This document shows, one piece after another, positions 7,385-15,626 of a stretch of DNA of 64,000 nucleotides. Position 1 is the first letter of the stretch. Each line of letters starts with the position of its first letter. The notes beneath the pieces are model-generated. The model was given only the letters and a program-made list of their open reading frames with translations. It was not told where the DNA came from and searched no databases. The translations under genes were made by a program, and so were the position numbers. Source of the DNA: Streptomyces sp. NBC_01723 (GTDB lineage Bacteria > Actinomycetota > Actinomycetes > Streptomycetales > Streptomycetaceae); assembly GCF_036246005.1 (NCBI RefSeq), contig NZ_CP109171.1, forward strand, positions 3,522,001 through 3,586,000, given 5' to 3'.

Positions 7385-8245
7385 GTGGACGACGCTCGCG
7401 ACGACGGGTTGCTGACCATCGGGGCGTTCGCCGAGAGGGCCAGGCTGTCGGCCAAGGCCCTCAGGCTGTACGACCGGATGGGCCTGCTGGTGCCCGCCCG
7501 GGTGGACGAGGCCACCGGCTACCGCTACTACCGCGCCGGCCAGGCGGAACGTGCCCGGCTGGTGGTGCTGCTGCGCCGGTTGGACATGCCGCTCGCGCAG
7601 GTCGCGGAGGTGGTCCACGCGGACGGGCCCCGGGCCGCCGCCCTGCTCGACGCCTACTGGGCGGAAGTGGAGGCCCGGGTGGCCGGGCAGCGCACGCTCA
7701 CCGAGCACCTCCGTGGACGACTGTCGGGGAGGAGCTCCGAGATGTACGCGAGGTTCGAGGTCGAGACGGTGGACGTGCCCGAGCAGGTGGTGATCAGCGA
7801 GACCCGGCACACGCTGGCGGCGGAACTGCCTGCGTGGATCGGCGCCTCGCTGGGGCGGCTGGAGGAAGCGGCCCGCGGTTGCGGAGGCGTGACGGCGGCG
7901 CCGTACGTCGTCTACCACGCCGAGGTGTCGATGGAGAGCGACGGCCCGGCGGAGTCGTGCGTCCCGGTGGCCGACGAGGCGGCGGCCCGGGCGTGGTGCG
8001 AGGAGCGCGGGCGGGTCTGGCAGACGCGGGTGCGGGTGGAGCCGGCCGGGCGGCTGGCCTACACCCGGATCACCAAGGCGCAGGTGGCACATCCGCAGAT
8101 CCTGACCGCGTTCGAGGCGGTGGAGGCGTGGATCGCCGATCAGGGGCTGACGGCGGCGGGGCCCTGCCGCGAGGTGTACTTCGCCGACTGGGAGGCGGCG
8201 GGTCCCGAGGACCCGGTGTGCGACATCGCCTTCCCGGTGAGGTGA
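7385..8245 (+). CDS. MerR family transcriptional regulator with effector-binding domain
   Basis: This 286-aa protein has an N-terminal MerR winged helix (TIGAFAERARLSAKALRLYD, TGYRYYRAGQ), then a linker helix and a C-terminal GyrI/BmrR-like effector-binding domain (residues about 120-286). It lacks the cysteines of metal-sensing MerR proteins, which points to small organic ligands. The start is GTG at 7385. No obvious target operon lies directly downstream, so it may regulate itself or distant genes. Confidence 0.88.
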   Translation: MDDARDDGLLTIGAFAERARLSAKALRLYDRMGLLVPARVDEATGYRYYRAGQAERARLVVLLRRLDMPLAQVAEVVHADGPRAAALLDAYWAEVEARVAGQRTLTEHLRGRLSGRSSEMYARFEVETVDVPEQVVISETRHTLAAELPAWIGASLGRLEEAARGCGGVTAAPYVVYHAEVSMESDGPAESCVPVADEAAARAWCEERGRVWQTRVRVEPAGRLAYTRITKAQVAHPQILTAFEAVEAWIADQGLTAAGPCREVYFADWEAAGPEDPVCDIAFPVR

Positions 8246-8259
8246 GGTGAGGTGAGACA

Positions 8260-8300
8260 GAGCCCTCTCGGCAAGGTCGGCGAACTGGTCGAGAGGGCTC
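8260..8300. terminator. Bidirectional hairpin between merR and the DUF397 gene
   Basis: GAGCCCTCTCG at 8260-8270 pairs with CGAGAGGGCTC at 8290-8300. It lies between convergent genes. Just before it is a run of GGTGA direct repeats (about 8236-8255). Confidence 0.65.
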
Positions 8301-8345
8301 CGCCGTCGGTACTGCCGGGCGGTGCGTGGAGTCGTCCTCGGGGTG

Positions 8346-8537
8346 TTACTCCTTGACCGACCCCACGAACGCGTTCCACGCGTCGGCGGGGAAGGCGAGG
8401 ACCGGGCCCTCCTGGACCTTGGAGTCACGGACGGCGAGCGCCGCCACGAGGGGTGACCGGACCTCGACGCACGCGCCGTTCCCTCCGGAGTAGGAGGACT
8501 TGGTCCACGATTCCTGGGCGCCCTGACGAATTGCCAT
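8346..8537 (-). CDS. DUF397 domain protein
   Basis: This 63-aa protein matches the DUF397 family: WTKSSYSGGNGACVEV near the N-terminus, then VRDSK and a hydrophobic C-terminal AWNAFVG. Members are encoded next to XRE/DUF5753 regulators in Streptomyces, often as negative partners of the regulator (BldB-related in a broad sense). The XRE gene at 8714-9571 lies immediately upstream on the same strand, so this is one of two such pairs in the window. Confidence 0.88.
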   Translation of the reverse strand: MAIRQGAQESWTKSSYSGGNGACVEVRSPLVAALAVRDSKVQEGPVLAFPADAWNAFVGSVKE

Positions 8538-8713
8538 GTCTGCTCCGATGGCGAGTTGCTGAGTGCGGTTTACGCCAATGACGTGTGATCTTTGGCGTGA
8601 TCGACGCTACTCGCTGACCTTCCCGTACGGAGCAGCCATTCACCCGACCGGATGGCATATTCCAGGTGAGTCTTCCAGTACCGCCAGTCAGGGGTGTAGC
8701 ATCCGCCCCTTTC

Positions 8714-9571
8714 TCAGCGTGCGTACTCCTTCGCCACGTCCTCGATGCGCTGGCGCGACTGCTCCACGTTGAGCGCCTGCGCCCGCAGATGCTCGTACAT
8801 CACCGTGTACTTCTGCACATCCAGCGCCTTCTCGAGGTACAGGTCGCTGGTCACGCCCTCGATGTAGACCACGCTCGAGTCGGCCGCGTCGGCGAACTCC
8901 AGGATCGAGTACTGCCCGTTGATGCCGGGGTGCGCCCCGACGTCGAACGGCAGCACCTGCACGGTGATGTGGGGCAGCTGCGACATCTCGGCGACGTGCT
9001 CCAACTGCTCCCGCATCACCTGCCTGCCGCCCACCACGCGGCGCAGGCTGGCCTCGTCGAGCACCACCCACAGCCGCAGCGGGTTGTTCTGGGTGGCGAT
9101 GCGCTCCTGGCGCCGTATGCGGACCTGCACCCGCTTCTCGATGTCGGCGACCGACGTCTCCGGCAGGGCGCCCTGGATGAGCGCCTCGGCGTACGCGCGG
9201 GTCTGCAACAGCCCGGTGATGATCTGCGGTTCGTAGGTCCGCAGCGACTCCGCGTCGGTCTCCAGGCCGATGTAGACGCTGTACGGGATGTCCCCGAAGG
9301 CGTGCCACCAGCCCTGCTGGCGCGAGTCCTTGGCCATCTGCATCAGCGAGTCGACGATCCGCTGGTCCTCGACCTCGTAGACCCCGCACAGGTCGCGGAC
9401 GTCGCGCTGGCTGATGCTGCGCCTGCCGTTCTCCAGGCGGCTGATCTTCGACTGCGAGACCAGCAGCCGCTCCGCCACCTCCTCGGCCGTCATGCCCTTG
9501 AGCTCACGGAGCCTGCGCAGCTCCTGGCCCAGCCGACGCCGCCTTACGGTGGGATTGACACTCGACGCCAC
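8714..9571 (-). CDS. XRE-family regulator with DUF5753 domain
   Basis: This 285-aa protein has an N-terminal helix-turn-helix (TAEEVAERLLVSQSKISRLE) and a C-terminal DUF5753 region (TYEPQIITGLLQTRAYAEAL, GHP-type GAHPGINGQYSILEF). The GTG at 9571 has GGAGGT 9 nt upstream and gives the family-typical start VASSVNPTVRRRRLG; an ATG at 9601 would add ten residues. It pairs with the downstream DUF397 gene. Such pairs modulate development and antibiotic production in Streptomyces, but the targets of this one are unknown. Confidence 0.9.
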   Translation of the reverse strand: MASSVNPTVRRRRLGQELRRLRELKGMTAEEVAERLLVSQSKISRLENGRRSISQRDVRDLCGVYEVEDQRIVDSLMQMAKDSRQQGWWHAFGDIPYSVYIGLETDAESLRTYEPQIITGLLQTRAYAEALIQGALPETSVADIEKRVQVRIRRQERIATQNNPLRLWVVLDEASLRRVVGGRQVMREQLEHVAEMSQLPHITVQVLPFDVGAHPGINGQYSILEFADAADSSVVYIEGVTSDLYLEKALDVQKYTVMYEHLRAQALNVEQSRQRIEDVAKEYAR

Positions 9572-9720
9572 GGAACGTGCACCTCCGGCTGCGTGACTCA
9601 TACTTGCCACTTTGCGTATCTGCTGCTGAGCAGACTGCCACCAAGGTGGTTTCCACCGCTGGCAAACGGTCCATATGCGCCGCGTACACGCCAGTTCGGA
9701 ACGCCACCCGCACACATGGC

Positions 9721-9789
9721 CGCGCGGGGCGGCGGGCCGGGCCGCCGTCCGGCATGCCGGACGGACGGTCGGTCCCGCCGCCCCGCGCG
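9721..9789 (-). terminator. Large hairpin after the GPP34 gene
   Basis: CGCGCGGGGCGGCGGG at 9721-9736 pairs perfectly with 9774-9789. The loop contains a second palindrome, GTCCGGCATGCCGGAC (9747-9762). It is a strong cruciform-type terminator for the leftward gene ending at 9874. Confidence 0.65.
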
Positions 9790-9873
9790 GACCTGCGGCT
9801 CCCGTGACCGGGCTTGGGGACTGGCGGTGCGGCTGTGCGGTACTGCGTGTGCGTCACTGCGGTGCGGTGCGGC

Positions 9874-10635
9874 TCAGTGGGCCACCGCACGCGCCATGGA
9901 TCCGTGGCGTGGTTGCGCCGGAACACCGCGGGCGGGTTCCGGAGCGGGCCTGCCACCCGGTCCGGCGGCCTGACGGCCGGCCGGGGCGGCCGGAGCGCGG
10001 CGCGGCTGCGCCCCCGCACCGTTCTGAACGTCCATCACCGCGTGCGCCACCAGGCCGCCCATGGGGTCGTGCCTGATGAGGTCCCGCAGGCGGGACCGCG
10101 ACGAACGTCCTTCGTTGCCCGGGTAGAGGTGCTTGCCGAGACCGACCGCGTGGGCCAGCGCGGCGAGCGCCGCGGTCCGCGGGTCCGGCGGAACGCCGGT
10201 GCGGATCGCCGAGTCGAGGCGGGCCTTGATCTCCCTGCTGATCGCCGTGTCCGTCGCCTGATAGCGAGTCGTCGGCAGCACCCCGCACATCTGGCCCTCC
10301 ACGGCATGCACCATGCCGCATCGCTCCAGATGCGAGAGGTAGGTCTGGCGCAGCCCCAGGCGGGGCCCGCCAATCCAGTTGACCGCCCGTACGGGAGCGC
10401 CACGCCTTCGCAGCAACTCCAACGCGCAGTCCAGTGTTGGATCTCCTGTCGGCCGTGGTGCCACCACGGCGATACGATCCCCGTCTGGGGCTATCCGTCC
10501 GGCCAGCGCCAGCTCGACCAGCTGCGCTCCGGCCAGACCGAGGTCGAGCGACTGCGGCTGTGCGGTGGTACCCGTGGTCGGGTCCAACGCCAGCAGCAGA
10601 AGCTCCTCCGGAATTGTTCTGCGGCTCCTGCCCAT
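9874..10635 (-). CDS. GPP34 (GOLPH3-like) family phosphoprotein
   Basis: This 253-aa protein of the GPP34 family begins MGRSRRTIPEELLLLALDP and continues LAGAQLVELALAGRI, a helical domain related to eukaryotic GOLPH3/Vps74, which bind phosphoinositides. The ATG at 10635 follows GGGGAGG. The role of GPP34 proteins in Streptomyces is not well defined. The C-terminus is Gly/Pro/Ala-rich and probably disordered. The gene is divergent from the carboxypeptidase gene. Confidence 0.8.
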   Translation of the reverse strand: MGRSRRTIPEELLLLALDPTTGTTAQPQSLDLGLAGAQLVELALAGRIAPDGDRIAVVAPRPTGDPTLDCALELLRRRGAPVRAVNWIGGPRLGLRQTYLSHLERCGMVHAVEGQMCGVLPTTRYQATDTAISREIKARLDSAIRTGVPPDPRTAALAALAHAVGLGKHLYPGNEGRSSRSRLRDLIRHDPMGGLVAHAVMDVQNGAGAQPRRAPAAPAGRQAAGPGGRPAPEPARGVPAQPRHGSMARAVAH

Positions 10636-10714
10636 CCATGCCTCCCCGCGTGGATGAGACACAGGGTGACCCCTCTCACATTGGTCTGTCGAGGGTGCGT
10701 GACCTGTTTGTAGT

Positions 10715-10741
10715 GGAACCAGTAGGTATGTCGTTCTCGTC
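10715..10741 (+). promoter_or_regulatory. ECF-type promoter upstream of the D,D-carboxypeptidase
   Basis: GGAACC at 10715-10720 and CGTC at 10738-10741, with a 17-nt spacer, resemble promoters read by cell-envelope-stress ECF sigma factors such as SigE. The leader to the GTG start would be about 90 nt. This is motif inspection only. Confidence 0.4.
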
Positions 10742-10839
10742 TTCCGCGTGGGTTCCCCCCGTACACAGGACACTGGTAAATGGTTTCGGTACGGGATCGG
10801 CAGCGCGCACAGCACGTGCGGCGCATGGAGGAGGCATCG

Positions 10840-13311
10840 GTGGCGGGCGAGTCCCCCGACAGGTCGAAGCAGCGCGAGTCGTCGGAAGAACCGACGTCGG
10901 GGAGCGCGGGTCCGGTTCCCGAGGCCAGGACCGAGGCGAGCGAACGGCGTGATCCGCGGCTGGCGGTGTCGCGGGAGGACGCGAAGTCCTCGGCGTCCGC
11001 CGGGTCCGACGGCGCGGAGCGCCCGCGCGGGGGCGTCGACACGGCGACGCGGGTGCTGTCGGTCCGCGAGACGGAGACGGAAACCGCGACGGACGAGGCG
11101 GAGGAGGCCGGGTCCGCCGAGGAGGAGCCGGCCGAGGACGCCGAGGGCTCCCGGGAGGAGGAGCCGGCCGAAGGCTCCGGGACGGCCGAGGAGGCCGAGG
11201 CGACCGACGAGGCGGAGTCCGCCGACGAGGATGCCCAGGACGCCCAGGACACCCAGGACGACGACGGCGACGAGGGCGACGACGGCGACAAGGGCGACAA
11301 GGCTGAAGCGTCCGACGTCTCCGACGCGTCGGACGGCTCCGAGGAAGCGGATACGCCGGAGAAGTCCGAGAAGCCGGATACGTCGGACGCGTCCGCAACG
11401 TCCAAGGAAGAGGACGACGCCGGGGACGACGCCACCCCCAGCGACGGGCGGCTGCGGGATGCCGTCGCCGCCTGGGTGGCGACCGCGGACGAGCGGGCCG
11501 CCGCCAACGCGCGCCTGGAAGCGCCGGAGACCGACGAGGACACCGAGGGCACCCAGAAGGACGCCGAGGCCCCCGAGGAGGCCCCGGAGGCCGACGGGAA
11601 GCCCTCCGACGCCCCCGCGGAGGACACGCGTCCGGTCGACCAGCCCACCGCCGTGTTCCAGACGCGACCCGCCAAGCCCCCCGTCGACCAGCCCACGACG
11701 ATGCTGAAGCTGGGCGACGTCGCCCCGGCCCCCAGGAAGTCCGACAAGGACGCCAAAGACGCCAAGGACACCGAGGGCGACAAGGCGGACAAGGGGAACA
11801 AGGGGAACAAGGCCGACGAGCCGCGCGACGTCGAGCGGACCAGCAAGTTCGTGGCGCTGCGCCATCTGGACGACCCGGCGACGCGCAAGCCGCCGGGCAC
11901 CCCGAAGGCACCCTCCGAGCCCGCCGAGCCCGCCGAGCCCGCCGAGCCGCCGCGGGTCCCCCGCAACGCCCCCACCGCCGCCGTACCGCAGGTCGGTCCG
12001 GAGCGGACGACACAGCAGCCGCTGCCGCCGAAGCCGCCGCTGGACCTGCTGGCGGAGCTGACCAACACCCCGCCGCCCCCGGAGACCCCGCTGCGGACGA
12101 CGGTGCGCCGGGTCAAGATCTGGACGCCGCTGGTCGTCCTGCTGCTGATCGTCTTCGCGGTGGCGCAGTCGATGCGCCCGCTGCCCGCGCCGACCCTGGA
12201 CCTCACGGCGGAGGAGAGCTTCACCTTCGAGGGCGGCAAGCCGCAGATCCCGTGGCCGTCCAGCGGGCAGGCCGCGCTCGACGTGCAGGGCATCGGCACC
12301 TTCGGCTCGTCCGGCGACCAGAAGCCCGTGCCGATCGCGAGTGTGGCCAAGGTCATGACCGCGTACGTCATCCTGCGCGAGCACCCGCTCAAGAGCGGCG
12401 CCGAGGGCCCGAAGATCAAGATCGACCAGGCCGCCGAGGACCAGTCGCAGGCGGGCCAGGAGTCGACGGTCAACGTGTTCGCGGGCGACGCGATCTCGCA
12501 GCGCGAGGCCCTCGAGAGCATCCTCATCGCGTCCGCGAACAACGTGGCGCGGCTGCTCGCCCGCTGGGACGCGGGGTCCGAGAAGGCGTTCGTGGAGAAG
12601 ATGAACGCCACCGCGAAGGACCTCGGCATGACCAACACCACGTACACCGACCCCTCGGGCCTGAACAACACGACCGTGAGCACCGCCGTGGACCAGGTGA
12701 AGCTGGCCAAGGCGGCGATGACGGAGCCCGCGTTCCGCGAGGTCGCCGCGATGATGTCCTACGACGACTACAAGGGCGTCAACCACTCCAACTGGAACCA
12801 CCTGGTCGGCCACAACGACGTCGTCGGCATCAAGACCGGCACCACCACCTCCGCGCTCGGCAACCTCGTCTTCGCGGCCAAGAAGGACGTCGACGGCGAG
12901 ACCCGGACCATCGTCGGTGCCGTGGTGCGGCAGCCGGCGGGCGGCGCGGACAACACCATCCTCGGTGCCGCGCTGGACTCCAGCGACAAGCTGATCCGGG
13001 CCGCCCAGGACACCCTGGAGTCGTCGACGATCGTGAAGAAGGGCAGCGTCGTCGGGTACGTCGACGACGGCCTCGGCGGCCGCACGCCGGTCGTCGCCAC
13101 GCAGGACGTCAAGGCGGTCGGCTGGGCCGGGCTGACCGTGAAACTGACGTTCAAGGCGGACGAGGTGCCGCACACGGCGAAGGCCGGGACGAAGGTCGGC
13201 ACCCTCGCGGTCGGCGACGGCGGCAGCAGCGGCGCGGTGAAGGTGCCGGTCGCCCTGCGGGACGACCTCGCCGAGCCCGGCTTCACGGACAAGCTCACCC
13301 GCGTGGGCTGA
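10840..13311 (+). CDS. D-alanyl-D-alanine carboxypeptidase with long acidic N-terminal region
   Basis: This 823-aa membrane-anchored S11 peptidase trims the terminal D-Ala from peptidoglycan pentapeptides. All three active-site motifs are present: SVAK (Ser501, Lys504), SAN (565-567) and KTG (665-667). Residues 1 to about 420 are highly acidic and low-complexity (Asp, Glu, Ala, Ser, Pro), lie on the cytoplasmic side of one transmembrane helix (LVVLLLIVFAVAQSM, about 428-446) and contain short Thr motifs (DQPTAVFQ, DQPTTMLKL, TSKFVALRHLD). The GTG at 10840 follows GGAGGAGG; an ATG at 10780 is less likely. Confidence 0.9.
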   Translation: MAGESPDRSKQRESSEEPTSGSAGPVPEARTEASERRDPRLAVSREDAKSSASAGSDGAERPRGGVDTATRVLSVRETETETATDEAEEAGSAEEEPAEDAEGSREEEPAEGSGTAEEAEATDEAESADEDAQDAQDTQDDDGDEGDDGDKGDKAEASDVSDASDGSEEADTPEKSEKPDTSDASATSKEEDDAGDDATPSDGRLRDAVAAWVATADERAAANARLEAPETDEDTEGTQKDAEAPEEAPEADGKPSDAPAEDTRPVDQPTAVFQTRPAKPPVDQPTTMLKLGDVAPAPRKSDKDAKDAKDTEGDKADKGNKGNKADEPRDVERTSKFVALRHLDDPATRKPPGTPKAPSEPAEPAEPAEPPRVPRNAPTAAVPQVGPERTTQQPLPPKPPLDLLAELTNTPPPPETPLRTTVRRVKIWTPLVVLLLIVFAVAQSMRPLPAPTLDLTAEESFTFEGGKPQIPWPSSGQAALDVQGIGTFGSSGDQKPVPIASVAKVMTAYVILREHPLKSGAEGPKIKIDQAAEDQSQAGQESTVNVFAGDAISQREALESILIASANNVARLLARWDAGSEKAFVEKMNATAKDLGMTNTTYTDPSGLNNTTVSTAVDQVKLAKAAMTEPAFREVAAMMSYDDYKGVNHSNWNHLVGHNDVVGIKTGTTTSALGNLVFAAKKDVDGETRTIVGAVVRQPAGGADNTILGAALDSSDKLIRAAQDTLESSTIVKKGSVVGYVDDGLGGRTPVVATQDVKAVGWAGLTVKLTFKADEVPHTAKAGTKVGTLAVGDGGSSGAVKVPVALRDDLAEPGFTDKLTRVG

Positions 13312-13347
13312 CGTCGGGCCCGGTCCGGGCCCGGCCGACGCCCTCCG

Positions 13348-13377
13348 CGCCCCCGTGGCCGACCGGCCGCGGGGGCG
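13348..13377 (+). terminator. Hairpin after the carboxypeptidase gene
   Basis: CGCCCCCG-T-GGCC (13348-13360) pairs with GGCC-G-CGGGGGCG (13365-13377), with one internal mismatch and a 4-nt loop. It lies 37 nt past the stop codon. Confidence 0.65.
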
Positions 13378-13510
13378 TCGCATGGGGCGCCGAAAGTGAG
13401 GAAGCCACGGTGCGGGCGTGCGTGCTAGCGTCACGAAACGGGGCAGGTCGCCGGTCGCCGGAACGGGACACGGCCCAAAGCAGAAGACGGGACACGGGGA
13501 GTGCCTTCAG

Positions 13511-15400
13511 GTGGCCACTGCGGAGCCGACACGCGCCGACGACGCCGATTCGGGCCCGGGAGCCGGCCCTCGACCACGCGTACCCGCGCCGCGCGGGGAG
13601 GGCGACGGCCGTGACCCCGAACACACGGACGCGCAAGGGCCCCACGAGGACCGCCCGCAGGCGCCGTCCCCGATGAACGCCGCGTTCCACGCCGTGCGCG
13701 AGCGCATGCTGCGCCACCCCGTGCTGTCCGTGACCGCCCTGGCCGGCATCCTCCACGTCGTCTGGTTCTTCACGTTCGCGAACAGCGGCGGCGACCTCGC
13801 GGCACAGGACGCGTGGTCGGAGTTCGTCGGCCGGCACCCGGACTCGGCGTACAACCTCGCCTGGTACGGCGGCATGCACCCGGTGTCGTACAGCGTGGTC
13901 TCGCCGTACCTGATGTCGGTGCTCGGCGTGCGGACCACCATGATGATCGCGGGCACGGTGTCGGCGGGCCTGCTGACGATGATCCTGATCCGCAGCCGCG
14001 TGGTGCGCAATCCGCTGTGGGCCTCGCTGGCGGGGCTGTTCGGACTGCTGGGCAACGCCGCGTCGGGCCGGGTGACCTTCGGCCTCGGCATGGTGTTCGG
14101 CCTCGGCGCGGTCGCCGCGGTCTTCTGCTGGCCCTACCGCTGGAGGTACGAGCGCTGGGCCAAGGGGCTGTGCGCGGCGCCGCTGGCCGCGCTGTCCACG
14201 ATGGCGTCGCCGGTCTCGGGCCTGTTCGTGGGTCTGGTGGCGGTCGCGCTGTTCCTCCAGAAGCGGCGGCCGGGCGCCTGGTCGCTGGGGCTGGCCCCCG
14301 CGGCGGTCGTGGCGCTGTCGGCCTGGCTGTTCCCCTTCTCCGGCACCCAGCCGATGTCCTTCGGTTCGGCGGCCCTGCCGGTCCTGTACGCGGGCCTGGT
14401 CTACGCGTTCGTGCCGCGCACCTGGACCACCGTGCGGATCACCTCGGCGGTCTACGGCCTGGCCGTGCTGCTGGTCTGGGTGATCAGCTCGCAGATCGGC
14501 TCCAACATCACGCGCCTGGCGATGCTCTTCGCCGGGGTGGCGCTGGTGGCGGCCCTGCCGTTCACGGTGCCGAAGTCGCGCAAGTGGTACGCGCTGGTGG
14601 TCTCGCTCGTCGGCTTCGTGGTCTGGATCGGATTCAAGTCGGCCGACGACGTCATCCACACGACGCCGGCCGCCTCGTGGGCGCGGGAGTTGGCGCCGCT
14701 GGTCAACGAGCTCCAGGAGGTCGGCGCCGAGCGCGGCCGGGTCGAGGTCGTCCCGGCCCGCTCCCACCGTGAGGCCTCGGCGCTGGCGCCGTACGTGAAC
14801 CTGGCCCGCGGCTGGAACCGCCAGGCCGACATGGAGCGCAACCCCCTCTTCTACGACGACACGCTCAACTCGGCGAACTACCACGAGTGGCTGCAGCGCT
14901 GGGCGGTGCACTTCGTGGTGCTGCCGAAGGACGAGCCGGACGGGGACGGCGGCGAGCGGGAGCGGGAGCTGGTCCAGCGGGGCCTGCCCTTCCTGAAGCA
15001 GATCTGGGGCGACGCCAACTGGCAGCTCTTCCAGGTGACCAACCCGACCCCGCTGGCGGAGCCCAACGCGGAGGTCCAGCGCGCCGAGCAGGGCGAGTGG
15101 ACGATCGACGTGAAGGAGCCGGGCCGGATCCTGGTCCGGGTGCCGTACTCGCCGTGGCTGAGCCTGGTGGACGCCGAGGGCAACAAGCTCCAGCCGCCGC
15201 AGGAGACGGAGAGCTCCAAGAACAGCCCCGAGGGCACGCCGAAGACGTACGACAACGTGAACGGCTGCGTGACGGAGACCGAGGAGACCGCCGAGGGCGA
15301 CAAGTGGACGCTGCTGGTCGCCCCCGAGGCGGGCACGTACCGGCTGGCCGCGCCGTACGGACTGCAGCGGGGCACACCGTGCCCGGAGGAGCTGAGGTAA
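13511..15400 (+). CDS. Polytopic membrane protein of unknown function
   Basis: This 629-aa protein has about 60 soluble residues, then at least ten hydrophobic segments between residues about 75 and 375 (for example VTALAGILHVVWFFTFAN and LIRSRVVRNPLWASLAGLFG), then an extracytoplasmic C-terminal domain of about 250 residues. The early loop with GGDLAAQDAW and the YNLAWYGGMHP stretch recall GT-C-fold glycosyltransferases, but no catalytic motif can be assigned. The GTG at 13511 is preceded by GGGGAG; another start could be used. It has the same orientation as the carboxypeptidase, but a terminator lies between them. Confidence 0.75.
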   Translation: MATAEPTRADDADSGPGAGPRPRVPAPRGEGDGRDPEHTDAQGPHEDRPQAPSPMNAAFHAVRERMLRHPVLSVTALAGILHVVWFFTFANSGGDLAAQDAWSEFVGRHPDSAYNLAWYGGMHPVSYSVVSPYLMSVLGVRTTMMIAGTVSAGLLTMILIRSRVVRNPLWASLAGLFGLLGNAASGRVTFGLGMVFGLGAVAAVFCWPYRWRYERWAKGLCAAPLAALSTMASPVSGLFVGLVAVALFLQKRRPGAWSLGLAPAAVVALSAWLFPFSGTQPMSFGSAALPVLYAGLVYAFVPRTWTTVRITSAVYGLAVLLVWVISSQIGSNITRLAMLFAGVALVAALPFTVPKSRKWYALVVSLVGFVVWIGFKSADDVIHTTPAASWARELAPLVNELQEVGAERGRVEVVPARSHREASALAPYVNLARGWNRQADMERNPLFYDDTLNSANYHEWLQRWAVHFVVLPKDEPDGDGGERERELVQRGLPFLKQIWGDANWQLFQVTNPTPLAEPNAEVQRAEQGEWTIDVKEPGRILVRVPYSPWLSLVDAEGNKLQPPQETESSKNSPEGTPKTYDNVNGCVTETEETAEGDKWTLLVAPEAGTYRLAAPYGLQRGTPCPEELR

Positions 15401-15626
15401 GCCTCTGGGGAAAGGCCTCTCGGCGTTCATGTAGGTGAACCGAGGTCAGCAAGGCGAACATTTTTACTCCCTCTTGACCTTCCCCTTCCTTGTCGTGCCC
15501 GCGTCGACGCAACCACGATGAGCGGGCACTTCGCGCCCTGCCTCGCCCCTACCCGCCCCTACCCCGCTCGTGCGAAGTGCCAACCAGCTGAGCGGAGTTC
15601 ACAAGGCGGACCCCGGAAGGGGGCAC

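Noticed and set aside
9874..13434. 1186-residue open frame on the minus strand across the carboxypeptidase gene
   Set aside because: Only its last 253 residues are a real protein (GPP34). The rest is the antisense shadow of a repetitive, GC-rich coding region, with Arg/Gly-rich low-complexity content.
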